5,712 nt of DNA from contig LCEZ01000048.1 in assembly GCA_000995845.1 (NCBI GenBank), positions 1-5,712 on the forward strand, read 5' to 3'. This document shows, piece after piece, positions 4,985-5,712 of the stretch. Positions within the stretch are counted from its first letter, which is position 1, and each line of letters begins with the position of its first letter. Source of the DNA: Parcubacteria group bacterium GW2011_GWD2_43_10. GTDB taxonomy: Bacteria; Patescibacteriota; Patescibacteriia; Veblenbacterales; UBA10138. The position numbers were made by a program, and so were the translations under genes. The notes beneath the pieces were generated by a model. The model had not been told where the DNA came from, searched no databases, and saw only the letters and a list, made by a program, of their open reading frames with translations.

Positions 4985-5044
4985 TCTCGAAAACCGCTAT
5001 ACTCCAAAAGGGTATCGGAGGTTCGAATCCTCCCGCCTCCGCCA
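4985..5044 (+). pseudogene. Extra tRNA-Ser 3' half with encoded CCA
   Basis: From 4985 the sequence repeats tRNA-Ser(CGA) from its anticodon arm to its end. The first 18 bases equal 4917-4934 and the last 33 bases (5011-5043) equal 4942-4974, but the variable-arm loop differs (TCCAAAAG against CAGCAAT). This copy ends in CCA (5042-5044), unlike the complete gene. No 5' half precedes it; bases 4975-4984 are TTGTACGGGA. Joined to the single upstream 5' half (4886-4917), it would also make a perfect tRNA-Ser(CGA). The divergent variable arm shows that it is not a simple duplicated read. Confidence 0.8.
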
Positions 5045-5059
5045 TAAATACTTTTTATC

Positions 5060-5095
5060 CTAAAACCGAGCGAGTTTAAAACCGCTCGGTTTTAG
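5060..5095 (+). terminator. Rho-independent terminator after the tRNA-Ser locus
   Basis: A perfect 13-bp stem, ctaaaaccgagcg (5060-5072) with cgctcggttttag (5083-5095), encloses a 10-base loop. A-rich and T-rich outer arms allow function in either direction. It lies 15 bases after the CCA of the tRNA-Ser 3' half, as expected for the end of that transcript. Confidence 0.85.
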
Positions 5096-5267
5096 TGTAG
5101 AAATTTTTAAACGGATGTTAATCTTGATTCTTAATTGGTTCTATGTCCAGTCGCCCGAGTCATGACTTTTAGACCGCTTAAGGAAAGCGGTTTTTAGATA
5201 ATAAAGTCGCCCCCAAAACATATGGAGGCGAACTTGTGGTACGAAGCTGACGGCTCCTTATTGTTGC
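5096..5267. other. Gene-free spacer upstream of the peptidase remnant
   Basis: Apart from the terminator at 5173-5195, this spacer holds only an imperfect hairpin (5204-5211 with 5227-5235, one bulged base) and a short repeated word agtcgccc (near 5149 and 5205). I see no convincing open frame, tRNA or promoter. It lies where the first two thirds of the M28 peptidase should be, so it marks a breakpoint. Confidence 0.5.
5173..5195 (+). terminator. Second hairpin terminator
   Basis: Stem accgctt/aagcggt (5173-5179 with 5185-5191) with a 5-base loop is followed by a run of five T (5191-5195), the standard plus-strand intrinsic terminator form. It may back up the first terminator, or end the gene that once stood upstream of the peptidase remnant. 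Confidence 0.65.
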
Positions 5268-5588
5268 TTGATTGTTGCTGATATGGGGTGTAAAAATAAT
5301 TTACAAATCTTAAAAGAATACTCATCAATGCAATCCGCTTCAGCGCTAGTTAATTCTTTTTGGCAAATAGCTACTAGGGTATCTGACAATACTTTTATTA
5401 ATAAAATTGGCCTGAATATTAAGGATGATCATACCCCCTTAAATACGGCTGGCATCCCTAGTATTTTATTAATTGACTATCATTACCCGTCATTTCATAC
5501 GACTAATGATACCTTAGATAAATGTTCAGCTAATAGCTTGGAAATAATTACCCAAAGTGTATTAAATTATCTCTATTCAATTGAATAA
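5268..5588 (+). pseudogene. C-terminal remnant of an M28-family metallopeptidase
   Basis: The frame keeps the last part of an M28 zinc peptidase or glutaminyl-cyclase-like domain. Residues 3-7 (VADMG) fit the strand with the third metal ligand (LDMVG in relatives). DDHTPLNTAGIPSILLIDYHYPSFHTTNDTLDKCS (53-87) is the typical C-terminal block with the last zinc-ligand His77 in FHTTND. The earlier His, Asp and Glu ligands are absent, since roughly the first two thirds of the domain is missing. Upstream codons are open in frame from 5205 but show no family resemblance and no proper ATG start with a ribosome site. A TTG at 5268 is only a formal start. This is best read as a truncated, non-catalytic remnant, or a join of two genome segments. 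The TAA is 65 bases before galU. Confidence 0.8.
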
Positions 5589-5637
5589 TCAAATATTGGT
5601 GGGTATTTCACAGCATCCGCTACCTATGTAAATAATG

Positions 5638-5646
5638 TGATATTAT
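5638..5646 (+). promoter_or_regulatory. Extended -10 promoter of galU
   Basis: TGA followed by TATTAT (5641-5646) is an extended -10 element with no clear -35. The galU ATG at 5654 starts after a seven-base gap, the same spacing as in the ATL gene, again implying a leaderless message. Confidence 0.5.
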
Positions 5647-5653
5647 TAATAAC

Positions 5654-5712
5654 ATGGGATCAGTTGTAAAAAAAGTGATTATTCCGGTGGCGGGCTACGG
5701 TACTAGGTTCTT
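5654..5712 (+). CDS. galU: UTP-glucose-1-phosphate uridylyltransferase GalU, N-terminus only
   Basis: The first 19 codons read MGSVVKKVIIPVAGYGTRF, the nucleotide-binding start of the GalU/RfbA-like sugar nucleotidyltransferase fold; the signature is IIPVAGxGTRFLPATK in GalU. Tyr15 stands where Leu or Met is common. The gene runs off the window end. GalU makes UDP-glucose from UTP and glucose-1-phosphate for envelope glycans, which links thematically to the flippase upstream. The motif favours GalU over RfbA, but 19 residues cannot exclude a related nucleotidyltransferase. There is no Shine-Dalgarno before the ATG. Confidence 0.8.
   Translation, partial: MGSVVKKVIIPVAGYGTRF

Noticed and set aside
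4804..5044. Group I intron interrupting a tRNA-Ser
   Set aside because: The extra sequence is far too short, lacks recognisable P/Q/R/S core elements, and the 5' half (GGAGAGG) does not match the acceptor or anticodon stem of the 3' half.

Overview
The window looks like a chromosomal piece of a Candidate Phyla Radiation (Patescibacteria, Parcubacteria-like) bacterium. This is inferred from the gene mix: a DUF4015 glycoside hydrolase-like protein, PilT, a Wzx-type flippase, a tiny membrane protein among tRNA genes and a GalU start. Several tRNA genes lack an encoded CCA, and Shine-Dalgarno sequences are essentially absent. TGA is used as a normal stop (flippase, 4738-4740), and the only tRNA-Gly seen reads GGA, so this is not a UGA-to-glycine recoding lineage such as Gracilibacteria.

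Layout. 1-612 is the 3' part of a DUF4015 gene broken by an exact 38-bp tandem duplication. One base later comes a small thioredoxin-fold protein (614-964), then pilT (1004-2041) with its own promoter and a strong, probably bidirectional terminator (2054-2083). From 2933 down to 2091 a minus-strand cluster encodes tRNA-Arg(TCG), tRNA-Lys(CTT), tRNA-Pro(TGG), tRNA-Phe(GAA), a 58-aa membrane protein and tRNA-Gly(TCC). It converges on pilT at the shared terminator. Between tRNA-Arg and tRNA-Lys lies a palindromic, tRNA-end-bearing repeat. From 3031 a plus-strand pair encodes an alkyltransferase-like DNA repair protein and a polysaccharide flippase. A near-consensus promoter (4750-4778) then drives a scrambled tRNA-Ser locus: a 5' tRNA-Ser half with a hairpin in its D loop, a complete tRNA-Ser(CGA), and an extra tRNA-Ser 3' half ending in CCA. 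Two hairpin terminators follow, then the C-terminal remnant of an M28 peptidase (5268-5588) and the first 19 codons of galU (5654 to the window end).

The protein genes do not form one pathway. The flippase and GalU both fit cell-envelope glycan assembly, and PilT is the retraction motor of type IV pili, a common CPR surface system. The most unusual feature is that tRNA loci are repeatedly rearranged. The tRNA-Arg 3' end is repeated 125 bp away. The tRNA-Phe 5' end is duplicated so that the perfect acceptor strand is displaced by 34 nt. The tRNA-Ser locus is a mosaic of halves. tRNA-Phe and tRNA-Ser(CGA) both sit inside long inverted repeats that extend the acceptor stem. Genuine tRNA-targeted rearrangement, novel tRNA processing and metagenome-assembly chimerism are all live explanations. 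The exact 38-bp frameshifting duplication warns that assembly errors may be present.
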